A stretch of 64,000 nucleotides of DNA. It comes from Nocardia neocaledoniensis. Lineage in GTDB: Bacteria; Actinomycetota; Actinomycetes; Mycobacteriales; Mycobacteriaceae. Below, one piece after another: positions 18,383 to 27,446 of this stretch. The notes under the pieces were generated by a model that did not search any database, was not told the origin of the DNA, and saw only the letters and a list, made by a program, of their open reading frames with translations. Position 1 is the stretch's first letter. Each line of letters begins with the position of its first letter. The position numbers and the translations under genes were made by a program. The stretch spans positions 248,001 to 312,000 of the forward strand of contig NZ_QGTL01000004.1 in the NCBI RefSeq assembly GCF_003182135.1, read 5' to 3'.

Positions 18383-18835
18383 ATGAACGTAAGCAATTCG
18401 CAAGAGCAACGAGACGAGGAGTTTAACTACTTTGTCGATGCATTCAATGGGTCGAAACATGATACAGTCATTGCCCTGCGAACACTCAAGAAGTCGCCAT
18501 ATCCCGAAGTCCGGATAATCCCATATATCGAAGCTGCGCTCGACGACAGGTCACCGTGCGTAACGGGCATCCCGTACCGATACGGTGAGGTCAGGTGGCT
18601 AGCCGCCGGAGCACTCCGACGAGTATATGATGCTCTAGAAATTCGTGAAACTATTGTGCTGCGAGATGTTCCGATGACACAATCGAGCGATCAACTCGGT
18701 GAGCTCGTGTGGGAACTTGGCATGCATGATGAATGGATTCATCTTGACTCCGAGGAACTCTATGTAAGACTTCGGGACATGGGTAAGCTGCCCGTCCACG
18801 ATATGGTGCTCGAGTGGGCGAATGTGGACGGTTGA
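18383..18835 (+). CDS. Immunity protein for the long toxin
   Basis: A 150-residue acidic protein, 32 bases after the toxin stop, with AT-rich codons unlike the neighbours. It reads as alpha-helical with a HEAT-like segment IPYRYGEVRWLAAGALRRVY near residue 65. It is a clear paralogue of the protein at 19726, which follows the second toxin module; the repeated toxin-then-small-gene order is the argument for immunity function. ATG at 18383; GGAAGTAATCAGAA precedes it. No named family recognised. Confidence 0.6.
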   Translation: MNVSNSQEQRDEEFNYFVDAFNGSKHDTVIALRTLKKSPYPEVRIIPYIEAALDDRSPCVTGIPYRYGEVRWLAAGALRRVYDALEIRETIVLRDVPMTQSSDQLGELVWELGMHDEWIHLDSEELYVRLRDMGKLPVHDMVLEWANVDG

Positions 18836-18995
18836 GTCCGACTGCAGACGACCGGACGTCGGCAGTCGAGGAGGTCGCCGATCCGACGCCCGGCCGTACG
18901 ATTTGGGGTGGATCAGCCGACGACTTCCTCCGAGGTTCGCAAGATAGGAGCTTGCAGCGGTCGAACCAGTTTAGACGGGTGCGGATGTGCCTGCA

Positions 18996-19304
18996 CTAGT
19001 GCCGTACACGGCGATTGGTTCGACAGTATGCCCAAGGTCCGATAAATGAGGGCAAGGGCGATGAGTTGATGAAGTTGGATCTGCTCATCGACAGGCTGTA
19101 TCCACCGGGAGATGACGGGGAGCCTTTGGGCGAGTAGACCTCTTCGGGCGGGCTCAGGCAGGCGATGGCTCCACGGACGATGTGTGTCCACAACGCGCGT
19201 TCGGTCAGCTGGCCGTCGGCCAGGGCGGCGTCGAGCAGGGCGCACACGTCGGCGCGGTCGGCCCGGGTCCACGGCTCGATCATACGGTGGAGCGGCTGCG
19301 ACAA
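18996..19304 (-). pseudogene. Internally destroyed DUF1707 gene copy
   Basis: On the minus strand the stretch 19200-19270 encodes ADRADVCALLDAALADGQLTER, the same words as the intact DUF1707 protein at 20264-21055, with about 65 near-identical bases. The other end, 18996-19025, matches the last codons and the stop of the intact gene (EPIAV then stop) but out of frame. The roughly 170 bases between are unrelated, so the body of the gene is lost. It is thus a relic of a second DUF1707 copy, lying between the first immunity gene and the second toxin module. Confidence 0.7.
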
Positions 19305-19691
19305 GAAGTGATCAATCGGAATGACATCGATCGAATCCGACGGTCGATGCGCGCGGGTGGTGTCGATATTGACACCAGAACGCTGCAGGAGATCAAGGAG
19401 TACAACTTCAACAGTCGCGGCCTGCAGTTCAGCCCCGAGAACTACAATGCGTGGACACGTCTCGGAAATGGAAACGCCACTATTGGTGACGTTCGCTACC
19501 TAGTGCACGAGGCATCTGAGGTGAAAGCATTAAAGGCATTCGAGCGACAAACTGGGTTCGACTTCATGGGCAGACGATGGGATGGAATGTCCGACCAAAC
19601 GAATTTCAATGGAGCGTACACTACGGCGCACTCACACCAGAGCGAGCTCTTGCAGCGTGTCAAATTCCTTCGAGTTGATAGCTGGAGATAG
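19224..19691 (+). pseudogene. Second toxin module, truncated and internally deleted
   Basis: From about 19276 the frame encodes a homologue of the first toxin's C-terminal domain, starting at HTVERLRQEVINRNDID and keeping NFNSRGLQFSPENYNAWTRL, VHEASEVKAL and the ending QSELLQRVKFLRVDSWR. About 85 residues present in the first copy, between TAAHS and QSELLQ, are missing in frame. The module has no delivery domain; the frame runs back into antisense DUF1707 sequence with no good ribosome site. It fits an orphan toxin cassette, usable only by recombination onto the long toxin. Confidence 0.65.
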
Positions 19692-19725
19692 GAATAAATC
19701 ACCAATGGATATGGAAGTAGAGGAA

Positions 19726-20178
19726 ATGGCAACGAATGATTCAAAAGCGCAACGAGATGAGGATTTCAAGTATCTTGCCGAAACTTTCGATGGCTTCACA
19801 GACGATGTCTCCATAACGCTGCGAACGCTAAAGAAATCAACGAATCCAGATGCACGCTTGATTCCATACGTCAAGGCCCTACTCGACAACAGGACACCGT
19901 GCAAGACACAGATTCCGTATCGGTACGGCGAAATCAGGTGGCTTGCCGCCGGAACGCTCCGGCGAATTTATGATGCCGTCGGGATTCGTGAAACTATCGT
20001 ACTGCGAAATGTTCCGGTGACTCAATCGGGTGATCAACTCGATGAATTATCGTGGGAATCGGGCAACAATGAAGTGTGGTTACACCTCAGTTTCGAGGAG
20101 CGCTTCAAAAGGCTCCGGGACATGGGGAAGCTGCCCGTCCGCGATGTGGTGCTCGAGTGGGCGAATACGGACGGTTGA
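19726..20178 (+). CDS. Second immunity protein, paralogue
   Basis: A 150-residue homologue of the protein at 18383, sharing ALRTLKKS/TLRTLKKS, IPYRYGE(V/I)RWLAAG, RDMGKLPV and the end LEWAN-DG. The start at ATG 19726 aligns with the first copy's start (MATNDSKAQRDEDF vs MNVSNSQEQRDEEF); upstream ATGs at 19705 and 19711 are possible. It follows the shortened toxin module. Differences lie mainly in the middle and C-terminal halves, as expected if the pair diverged in toxin specificity. Confidence 0.6.
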   Translation: MATNDSKAQRDEDFKYLAETFDGFTDDVSITLRTLKKSTNPDARLIPYVKALLDNRTPCKTQIPYRYGEIRWLAAGTLRRIYDAVGIRETIVLRNVPVTQSGDQLDELSWESGNNEVWLHLSFEERFKRLRDMGKLPVRDVVLEWANTDG

Positions 20179-20263
20179 GCCCGACTGAAGGTAGTCCAAA
20201 TGCGCGGGATAAGAACTGGCACCGGGGCGCGGCCGAGTGTGGACGGGTGCGGATGGGCCTGGG

Positions 20264-21055
20264 CTAGGCGGGGTGCACCGCGATCGGTTCGCCGTCGAGG
20301 CGGATCTTCAGGTATCCGCTCACCTCGGCCTCGTTCTTGACGTAGATGTTGATCTCGGGCTCGGCGTCCTTGCCGCCGCCGGGCTCGAAGCGCAGGATCA
20401 CGTGCGAGACCCAGCCGCCGGGCACCTTCGTGGTCACCGGGGCGCCGGACATGAGCCGGGCGTAGCGGGCGATGTCGACGGCCGCTAGGTCGAAGGACTT
20501 CGTGTCGGGCGTGCGCGAACCCTGCGAACCCCACGCCTTGAACGAACCCCGATAGATCTGGTCGTCCTGCTTGCCTGGCTTGTCGGACTTGCGTTCGACG
20601 ACGACGTAGTCGGGGTAGAGAGTCACCTCGTCGACCTCGGTAGAACCGTACTTCGCGCGGTAGTCGGCCAGGAAGTACGCGAAACCGTTGCCGGTGGTGA
20701 GGTCGGGCAGCGGGTCGTCGAGCACCGCGTCGCCCACCGTGCGGCCGAGCAGCCCGGCGCCCGCGCCGAGCAGACCGGCGAGCACGATCGCGCCCGCCGG
20801 GATCCACCAGCGCCGGGGCATCCGGGGGACGCCGCGCGCGACCGGGGTGGCGGCGAGGCTGCCGGGGATCTGCAGGTCGTCGACGAGGCGGTCGAGCGCG
20901 CCGAAGGTCTCGGCCTGCATGGCGGTCGCGGTGCGCTTCTCGTGCTCGCGTTCGGTCAGCTGGCCGTCGGCCAGGGCCGCGTCGAGCAGGGCGCACACGT
21001 CGGCGCGGTCGGCGTCGCGGGCCCGCAGGTTCTTCGCGGGGGACGGGGTCTTCAT
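20264..21055 (-). CDS. DUF1707 membrane protein (one DUF1707 domain)
   Basis: A 263-residue protein. Residues 10-60 are a DUF1707 domain (RARDADRADVCALLDAALADGQLTEREHEKRTATA), a small helical cytoplasmic module widespread in actinobacteria. One transmembrane helix follows (WWIPAGAIVLAGLLGAGAGLL), then an extracellular beta-rich region of 150 residues. Seven bases separate it from the upstream two-domain paralogue, so they form an operon. The second, ruined copy lies at 18996-19304. Function unknown; it sits where the Rv0048c-type membrane protein lies in M. tuberculosis. Confidence 0.8.
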   Translation of the reverse strand: MKTPSPAKNLRARDADRADVCALLDAALADGQLTEREHEKRTATAMQAETFGALDRLVDDLQIPGSLAATPVARGVPRMPRRWWIPAGAIVLAGLLGAGAGLLGRTVGDAVLDDPLPDLTTGNGFAYFLADYRAKYGSTEVDEVTLYPDYVVVERKSDKPGKQDDQIYRGSFKAWGSQGSRTPDTKSFDLAAVDIARYARLMSGAPVTTKVPGGWVSHVILRFEPGGGKDAEPEINIYVKNEAEVSGYLKIRLDGEPIAVHPA

Positions 21056-21062
21056 CGCCGGG

Positions 21063-22136
21063 TCATCCTTTGTACGGGTAGGTCTGCAGCACTTCGCCCG
21101 TGAGCGCGAGGGTCATGTGCCCCGACTGGGCGACCTCGTTGCGCACGAAGATCGTGATGGCGGGTCTGCCGACCCAGCTGTCGTTCGCGATCCGGAAGTG
21201 GGTGACCACCCCGTCGCGCACCAGCAGGGTGGCCGCCGCGGTGGTCAGCGCCGCGCCGAGCGCGTCGGCGTCGATCTGGGCGAGGTCGATCTCGACGGTC
21301 TCGCGTTGACGGGTGCTGACCTGCCCGTTCGAGCGGTCGAAGCCGCCACGGTAGGTCCAGTCGGCGGTCCAGTCGGCGTCGGGCGCCGCGCGGCGCACCG
21401 CCGAGGCGTGTTCCTCGTGCAGGACCGCCTCGTCGACGCGGGTGTCGCCGAACTTGGTGCGGTAGTCGTCGCGGAACTGGACGAAGCCGGCCTGGGTGGT
21501 CAGCTTCGGCGTCTGGATCACCAGGGGCGCCGCCGCGTTGTAGTTGACGGCGGCGGCCTCCCTGGCCGCCGGTGACGGTTTGTCGTCGCGGACCGTCCAC
21601 ACGAAGCCACCGATCGCGAAGACGACCGCCGCCGCCACGGTGGCGATGCGGAAGGTGTTGCGGGCCTTCGGTTTCGTCGGCGCCACCGGTCGCTGCTGCA
21701 ACTCCGCGACCAGAGTGGACAGATCGCCGAGGGTGCGGGCCTGCTCGGCCAGCTCGGTGGACGCCGAATGCTCCTCGGCGTCGAGCTGACCGTCGGCGCG
21801 GGCGGCGTCGAGAGCCGCCACGGTGCGGGCGCGATCCGCGTCGCGGGCGCGGGTCCGCGCCGGGTATTCGCCGGAGTGCCTGCGGCCGAAGCGTTTCCGT
21901 TCGGTCGACGCTTGTTCACCGAAAACCGCAGGTGATTGCAGGTCCGCGGTGAGCGCCGCCAGTTCGCCGAGCGTCCGCGCGGTCCCTGCTCGCGCTGACC
22001 TGTCGTGGTACTCGTCGGCGCCGAGCTGGCCCTCTGCGTAGGCCGCGTCAAGCACGGTCGACACCTGCGCGCGATCGATATCACGCGCCCTCGTCACGGA
22101 ATCGGCGGCTCTGCGAGCCTGCCCGGAATCAGCCAT
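21063..22136 (-). CDS. DUF1707 membrane protein with two DUF1707 domains
   Basis: A 357-residue paralogue of the next gene. Two DUF1707 domains are visible, at about residues 15-65 (ARDIDRAQVSTVLDAAYAEGQLGADEYHDR) and 90-140 (ARDADRARTVAALDAARADGQLDAEEH). A single transmembrane helix (TVAAAVVFAIGGFVWTV) precedes a periplasmic C-terminal domain of the same type as its paralogue. ATG 22136 chosen because it begins the first domain. It diverges from the DUF5318 gene. Confidence 0.8.
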   Translation of the reverse strand: MADSGQARRAADSVTRARDIDRAQVSTVLDAAYAEGQLGADEYHDRSARAGTARTLGELAALTADLQSPAVFGEQASTERKRFGRRHSGEYPARTRARDADRARTVAALDAARADGQLDAEEHSASTELAEQARTLGDLSTLVAELQQRPVAPTKPKARNTFRIATVAAAVVFAIGGFVWTVRDDKPSPAAREAAAVNYNAAAPLVIQTPKLTTQAGFVQFRDDYRTKFGDTRVDEAVLHEEHASAVRRAAPDADWTADWTYRGGFDRSNGQVSTRQRETVEIDLAQIDADALGAALTTAAATLLVRDGVVTHFRIANDSWVGRPAITIFVRNEVAQSGHMTLALTGEVLQTYPYKG

Positions 22137-22259
22137 CGTTACGGCTCGCCTCACCTGCGGAAACACCCGGGCCGACCCCGGTATCGGGAGTTTACGGCGA
22201 GAGCACCGAAGACGCGGTGCCACCGGCACCGCAAATCAATCCCGGCTACTCTGGTGATC

Positions 22260-22679
22260 GTGCGAATTCAGCGGCAGGTGGTCGACTATGCGCTCCGGCG
22301 CAGGTCGCTGCTGGCTGACGTCTACGCGGGCCGGGTCGGCGTCGCCGAAGTGTGCGACGCGAATCCCTACCTGCTCCGGGCCGCCAAGTTCCATGGCCGG
22401 GGCAGCGAGGTGACCTGCCCGATCTGCCGAAAAGAGCAGCTGACGTTGGTTTCCTGGGTGTACGGCGACGGGCTCGGCCAAGCGGCCGGTTCGGCGCGGA
22501 CGCCGGAGGAACTGGTCAGGATGGCAGAGTCGAACGAGGAGTTCTCGGTGCACGTGGTGGAGGTATGCCGCTCGTGCAGCTGGAACCACCTGGTGCAGTC
22601 GTATGTGCTCGGGAAGGCACCCGCACCAGCCCGCCGTCGGTCGAGCCCGCGAGCGGGGCGGCGCTCTGCCGCCGAATGA
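22260..22679 (+). CDS. DUF5318 zinc-ribbon protein (Rv0049-like)
   Basis: A 139-residue protein matching the DUF5318 family. Two CxxC pairs, VTCPICRKE and EVCRSCSW, about 55 residues apart, suggest a zinc ribbon. It starts at GTG 22260 (an in-frame GTG lies at 22254). It sits directly upstream of ponA as Rv0049 does upstream of ponA1 in M. tuberculosis. The tail is Arg/Pro-rich. Molecular role unknown. Confidence 0.82.
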   Translation: MRIQRQVVDYALRRRSLLADVYAGRVGVAEVCDANPYLLRAAKFHGRGSEVTCPICRKEQLTLVSWVYGDGLGQAAGSARTPEELVRMAESNEEFSVHVVEVCRSCSWNHLVQSYVLGKAPAPARRRSSPRAGRRSAAE

Positions 22680-22814
22680 CGCGCCGCCGAATGACGCGCT
22701 GCCGAACGGGCCGCGTGTGATGCGCCACTGTTCGAGGTGCAAGGTATCCGCGCCGGTTGTCCGGCGCGGATGTCGTGTGTCGGTTGAACCTTACAAGTTA
22801 TGGAGATCTGGTCA

Positions 22815-25685
22815 GTGAGTTCGCCCTACGAGCCCTCCCCCTACGGTGACGATCCGCAAGGCCGTCCGGCCAGGGGTGCGCAACCAGGTCTCCCTCCCCG
22901 TTCCGGCGGTCAGCCGCCGCGCAGGCCAGGTCCGCAGGACGGTCCGCGTCAGCCGGGTGGTCCCGGGCCGCGTCAGCCGGGCGGGCCCGCGCAGGGTCGC
23001 GGTCCGGCCCCCGGTGGACGCGGTCCGCAGGGCGGTCCACCGCCGAACCGGCAGGGTCCGCCGCCGGGTGGCATGCCGCCGCGCAGGCCGGGTCAGCCGC
23101 CGCAGCGTCCCGGCGGGCCGCAGAGCGGGCCCGCGCAGAACCCGCCCGGCGCGGGCAGGCCGCCGCAGGGCAGGCCGGGTCAGCCGGGTCGTCCTGCGCC
23201 CGCCGCGAACGCCACCCAGAAGCTGCCGCGTCCCGGCGGCCCCGACGAGTCGACCGTGCGCGCCGGCGGACCCGATTCCGGCCGCAACGCGCGCGTCGCG
23301 GCCGGGGCAGGCGCGGCCGCCCGGCCCGGCGCGGGTCGTCGTCCCGGCGGGCCGACGACCGGTGAGCGACGCGCCACCGGCGCGGGCGGCACCCCACCGC
23401 CGACCGGACCGCGCAACCGCCGCGACGGTGGCGGGGGCGACGACGGCTCCGGTAATGGTGGTTCGGTGAGGAAGATGCCGTGGCGGGCCATTCGCCGGAC
23501 CATGTATGTGCTGATGGCGCTCGCCATCGTCGTGCCGAGCGCGGTGTTCCTCGTCGCCTACACGGCGGTCTCGGTGCCCAAGCCGGGCGACCTGGAGACC
23601 AACCAGGTGGCGACGATCCTGGCCAGCGACGGCACCACCGAGATCAGCAGGGTGGTCCCGCCGCAGGGCAACCGCACCGAGGTCTCGATCGACCAGATCC
23701 CGCCGCACGTGCGCAATGCCGTGATCGCCGCCGAGGACCGTGACTTCTACACCAACCCCGGCTTCTCGGTCTCGGGCTTCGCCCGCGCGGCCCGCGACAA
23801 CATCCTCGGCAAGGAAAGCGCCGGTGGTGGCTCCACGATCACCCAGCAGTACGTGAAGAACGCGCTGGTCGGTGACGAGCGCTCGATGCAGCGCAAGATG
23901 CACGAGCTGGTGATCTCGGCCAAGATGGCCCGCCAGTGGAGCAAGGAGGACATCCTCGCCGCGTATCTGAACACCATCTACTTCGGCCGCGGCGCGTACG
24001 GCATCGACGCCGCCGCCAAGGCCTACTTCGGCAAGCCCGTGCAGGAGCTGACCGTGGCCGAGGGCGCCGTCCTCGCCGCGACCATCCAGCTGCCCTCGCT
24101 GCTCGACCCGGAGAAGAACCCCGATGGCGCGAAGTCGCGCTGGAACTACGTGCTCGACGGCATGGTCGCGGGCAACAACCTGCCCGCGGCCGAACGCGCC
24201 TCGATGCAGTACCCGCAGGTGGTCTCGCTGGCCGACAACGATGACGAGACCCAGAACTCGGGTCCGGAGGGCCTGATCAAGAACCAGGTGCTCAAGGAGC
24301 TGTCCGCGGCGGGCATCAGCGAGCAGCAGCTCAACACCGAGGGCCTGCAGATCACCACGACGATCGACCCGAAGGCGCAGGCGGCCGCGGTCAACGCCGC
24401 GCAGTCCAAGCTGGAGGGCGAGCCGGAGAACCTGCGGACCGCGGTCGTCTCGATCGACCCGCGCACCGGCGCCGTGCGCGCCTACTACGGCGGCAACGAC
24501 GGCCAGGGCTACGACTTCGCCAACGCCGGCCTGCCGACGGGGTCCTCGTTCAAGGTGATCGGTCTGGCCGCCAACCTCGAGCAGGGCGTTCCGCTCTCGC
24601 AGCTGTACGACAGCTCGCCGATCACCGTCAACGGCATCCAGATCGGCAATGTCGAGGGCGAGTCCTGCGGCATGTGCACCATCGCCGAGGCGCTCAAGCG
24701 GTCGCTGAACACCAGCTTCTACCGCATGCAGCTGGACATGCAGAACGGCCCGCAGAAGATCAGGGAGATGGCCTACAAGCTCGGCATCCCCGAGGAGTTG
24801 CCCGGCATCGGCGAGACGCTGACGGAGCCGAACGGCGCCGGCCCCAACAACGGCATCGTGCTGGGCCAGTACCAGACCCGTCCGCTCGACATGGCGTCGG
24901 CGTACGCGACGCTGGCCGCCTCCGGCATGTACCACGCGCCGCACTTCGTGCAGCGGGTCGTCACCGCCGACGGCCAGGTGCTGCTCGATCGTGGCGAGCC
25001 CGCCGGTGAGCAGCGGGTCAGCGCGGCCGTGGCCGACAACGCCACCGCGGCGATGAAGCCGATCGCGGCGTACTCGCGCAACCACAACCTGGCCGGTGGC
25101 CGCGAGTCGGCCGCCAAGACCGGTACCCACCAGCTGGGCGACACCGGCAACAACCGCGACGCCTGGATGGTCGGCTACACGCCGTCGCTGTCGACCGCGG
25201 TGTGGGTCGGCACCGAGCAGGGCGAGCCGCTGCGCAACTACGGCGGCGGCAGCATCTACGGTTCGGGACTGCCGTCCGACATCTGGAAGGCGACGATGGA
25301 CGGCGCGCTGTCCGGCACGCCGAACGAGTCGTTCCCCAAGCCCGCTCCGATCAAGGGCCAGGCGGGTGTGCCGGAGTGGTCGGCGCCTTACACGCCCCCG
25401 TCCACCACCGCACCCACGATCGAGGTCCCGACGATCGTGCCGTCGCAGGTCGAGATCCTGCCCGGCATCCGGATCCCCGTGCCCGGCGTGCAGCAGCCCG
25501 CCGGGCAGCAGCCCTCGCAGCAGACCCCGGAGACCACCACCGGCCCGCTGCCGGGTCAGCCGACGGCGAGCCCGGAAGGCACCACGCCGGGTACCGGCAA
25601 CGGCGGGGGCTCGCGCCCCGGCGGACGCGCCGGGAACGACGACGACGAGGGCGGCGCCGGAACCACGCCGACGAGATCCCGGTAA
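22815..25685 (+). CDS. ponA: Class A penicillin-binding protein PonA
   Basis: A 956-residue bifunctional peptidoglycan synthase (961 if ATG 22800 is used; GTG 22815 has GGAGA 13 bases before it). Residues 1-220 are a Pro/Gln/Gly/Arg-rich cytoplasmic tail, followed by one transmembrane helix. The GT51 domain has EDRDFYTNPG and GGSTITQQ; the transpeptidase has the catalytic GSSFK, SLN in KRSLNTSF, and KTGT. The C-terminal 100 residues are Pro/Thr-rich. Gene order DUF5318-ponA-GT87 equals Rv0049-Rv0051, marking this as the ponA1 orthologue and the copy at 7225 as the extra one. Confidence 0.95.
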   Translation: MSSPYEPSPYGDDPQGRPARGAQPGLPPRSGGQPPRRPGPQDGPRQPGGPGPRQPGGPAQGRGPAPGGRGPQGGPPPNRQGPPPGGMPPRRPGQPPQRPGGPQSGPAQNPPGAGRPPQGRPGQPGRPAPAANATQKLPRPGGPDESTVRAGGPDSGRNARVAAGAGAAARPGAGRRPGGPTTGERRATGAGGTPPPTGPRNRRDGGGGDDGSGNGGSVRKMPWRAIRRTMYVLMALAIVVPSAVFLVAYTAVSVPKPGDLETNQVATILASDGTTEISRVVPPQGNRTEVSIDQIPPHVRNAVIAAEDRDFYTNPGFSVSGFARAARDNILGKESAGGGSTITQQYVKNALVGDERSMQRKMHELVISAKMARQWSKEDILAAYLNTIYFGRGAYGIDAAAKAYFGKPVQELTVAEGAVLAATIQLPSLLDPEKNPDGAKSRWNYVLDGMVAGNNLPAAERASMQYPQVVSLADNDDETQNSGPEGLIKNQVLKELSAAGISEQQLNTEGLQITTTIDPKAQAAAVNAAQSKLEGEPENLRTAVVSIDPRTGAVRAYYGGNDGQGYDFANAGLPTGSSFKVIGLAANLEQGVPLSQLYDSSPITVNGIQIGNVEGESCGMCTIAEALKRSLNTSFYRMQLDMQNGPQKIREMAYKLGIPEELPGIGETLTEPNGAGPNNGIVLGQYQTRPLDMASAYATLAASGMYHAPHFVQRVVTADGQVLLDRGEPAGEQRVSAAVADNATAAMKPIAAYSRNHNLAGGRESAAKTGTHQLGDTGNNRDAWMVGYTPSLSTAVWVGTEQGEPLRNYGGGSIYGSGLPSDIWKATMDGALSGTPNESFPKPAPIKGQAGVPEWSAPYTPPSTTAPTIEVPTIVPSQVEILPGIRIPVPGVQQPAGQQPSQQTPETTTGPLPGQPTASPEGTTPGTGNGGGSRPGGRAGNDDDEGGAGTTPTRSR

Positions 25686-25706
25686 CCACCGGTAGCCTCG
25701 GAAGTC

Positions 25707-27446
25707 GTGACCGATCAGCAACTCGCGGACCTGCCTGCGTCGAGTGATACCCGGCAGGGTCGCGCGGTGCACTACGTCGCGCCCGCCCAACTGGCCCCCG
25801 ACCTGCGGTCGGTCGACGCGCGCGATCGGCCCAGCCGCAACGACTCGCTGACCGCACAGCTGTCGACGGTGATCGGCGGGCCGGTCGGCGATCACGCGCT
25901 GATCGGCCGGGTGCGGTTCTGGACGCCGCTGCGGGTGATGTTCGCCTTCACGGTGATCTTCCTGGCGCTGGGCTGGTTCGCGAAGGCGCCCTGCATCCAG
26001 CAGACCAGCGACGGTGCGGGCGGCCTGATGCTGGACTGGACCGACGGCCGTCAGTACGTGGCCATGTGCTACTCCGACACGGTCCCGCTCTACGGCGCGG
26101 AACGGCTCAACGAGGGCGCGTTCCCGTACAAGAAGTCGTGGATCGAGGACACGCCCGACGGCGGCACCGAGGTCAGATACATGGAGTATCCGGTCCTTTC
26201 GGGTCTCTATCAGTACGCGGCCATGCAGATCGGCAATGTCTGGGACCACCTGCCGCTGCCCGGCGCGCTGTCGGTGGTGGTCTACTTCAACGTCGTCGCG
26301 CTCGGGCTGGCGGTGGGCTGGCTGATCACCATCTGGGCGTCCTCGCGACTGGCCGGGCGCCGGGTGTGGGACGCGGCGCTCATCGCGGTCTCGCCGCTGG
26401 TGATCGTGCACGCGTTCACCAATTTCGACGCGCTGGCAACGGCTTTCGCGGCCACCGGCCTGCTGGCCTGGGCCCGCCGCAAGCCGGTGCTCGCCGGCGT
26501 GCTGCTCGGCCTCGGCGGTGCGGCGAAGCTGTATCCGCTGCTGCTGCTCGGCCCGATCCTGGTGTTGTGCCTACGCGCGGACCCGATGCAGCGACTACCC
26601 GCGGCCCGTGCGGGCCTGCGACTACGCGATGTCGACAGCATCGCCTCCGCGCGCACCTGGCTGCGCGAAACCCCTGCCAGGACACAGTTCTTCGCGCTGC
26701 GCCCGCTCGGCGCCGCCACCCTCGCCATCGTCGCCGCCGCGGGTACCTGGATCGCGGTGAACCTGCCGATCGCGGCGCTGTACCCGGACGGCTGGCGCGA
26801 ATTCTTCCGGCTCAACACCACCAGGCACGCCGACCCGGACTCGATCTACAACGTGATCACCTCGTTCACCGGCTGGAGCGGATTCGACGGCGAACTCGCG
26901 CACGGCGAACCGCCGACCATCCTGAACACGGTCTCGCTGCTGCTGTTCGTGCTCGCCTGCGCGGGCATCGCCTACGTGGCGTTGACCGCTGCGCGGCGCC
27001 CCCGCCTCGCCCAGCTGTGCTTCCTCGTGGTGGCCGCGTTCCTGCTGACGAACAAGGTCTGGAGCCCGCAGTACTCGCTGTGGCTGGTGCCGCTGGCCGT
27101 GCTCGCCCTGCCCCATCGCCGAATCCTGTTGGCGTGGATGACGATCGACGCCCTGGTCTGGGTGCCGCGGATGTTCTACTACCTCGGCGAGGACGCCAAG
27201 GGCCTGCCGGAGCAGTGGTTCACCGGCACCGTCGTGCTGCGCGATCTCGCCGTCGTCGGCCTGTGCGCGCTGATCATCCACCAGATCCTGCGTCCGCAGG
27301 ACGACCTGGTGCGCCGCGACTACGTCGACGATCCGGCGGGCGGCATCCTCGACCGGGCGCCCGACCCGCTGCTGCCGTGGCTGCCGGAATTCCTGCGACC
27401 GCGCCAAGCGCACGCGGCCGCGCGACCAGCCACCGTCGCGGACTGA
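25707..27446 (+). CDS. GT87-type polyprenyl-phosphomannose-dependent mannosyltransferase (Rv0051-like)
   Basis: A 579-residue integral membrane protein with about ten transmembrane helices, after a 75-residue cytoplasmic head. Motifs of the GT87/DUF2029 family are visible: MEYPVLSGLYQYAA near residue 160, FTNFDALATAFAATGLLAW near 240, GLGGAAKLYPLLLLGP near 275, and NKVWSPQYSLWLVPL near 450. Such enzymes use lipid-linked mannose outside the membrane for lipomannan or arabinomannan synthesis. GTG 25707, 21 bases after ponA. Its stop abuts the convergent TerD gene with no gap. The acceptor is not known. Confidence 0.85.
   Translation: MTDQQLADLPASSDTRQGRAVHYVAPAQLAPDLRSVDARDRPSRNDSLTAQLSTVIGGPVGDHALIGRVRFWTPLRVMFAFTVIFLALGWFAKAPCIQQTSDGAGGLMLDWTDGRQYVAMCYSDTVPLYGAERLNEGAFPYKKSWIEDTPDGGTEVRYMEYPVLSGLYQYAAMQIGNVWDHLPLPGALSVVVYFNVVALGLAVGWLITIWASSRLAGRRVWDAALIAVSPLVIVHAFTNFDALATAFAATGLLAWARRKPVLAGVLLGLGGAAKLYPLLLLGPILVLCLRADPMQRLPAARAGLRLRDVDSIASARTWLRETPARTQFFALRPLGAATLAIVAAAGTWIAVNLPIAALYPDGWREFFRLNTTRHADPDSIYNVITSFTGWSGFDGELAHGEPPTILNTVSLLLFVLACAGIAYVALTAARRPRLAQLCFLVVAAFLLTNKVWSPQYSLWLVPLAVLALPHRRILLAWMTIDALVWVPRMFYYLGEDAKGLPEQWFTGTVVLRDLAVVGLCALIIHQILRPQDDLVRRDYVDDPAGGILDRAPDPLLPWLPEFLRPRQAHAAARPATVAD

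Noticed and set aside
22812..26411. A 1199-codon open frame antisense to ponA and the GT87 gene
   Set aside because: Long antisense frames arise from GC-rich third positions. The product is low-complexity and matches nothing, while the sense strand has complete catalytic motifs.
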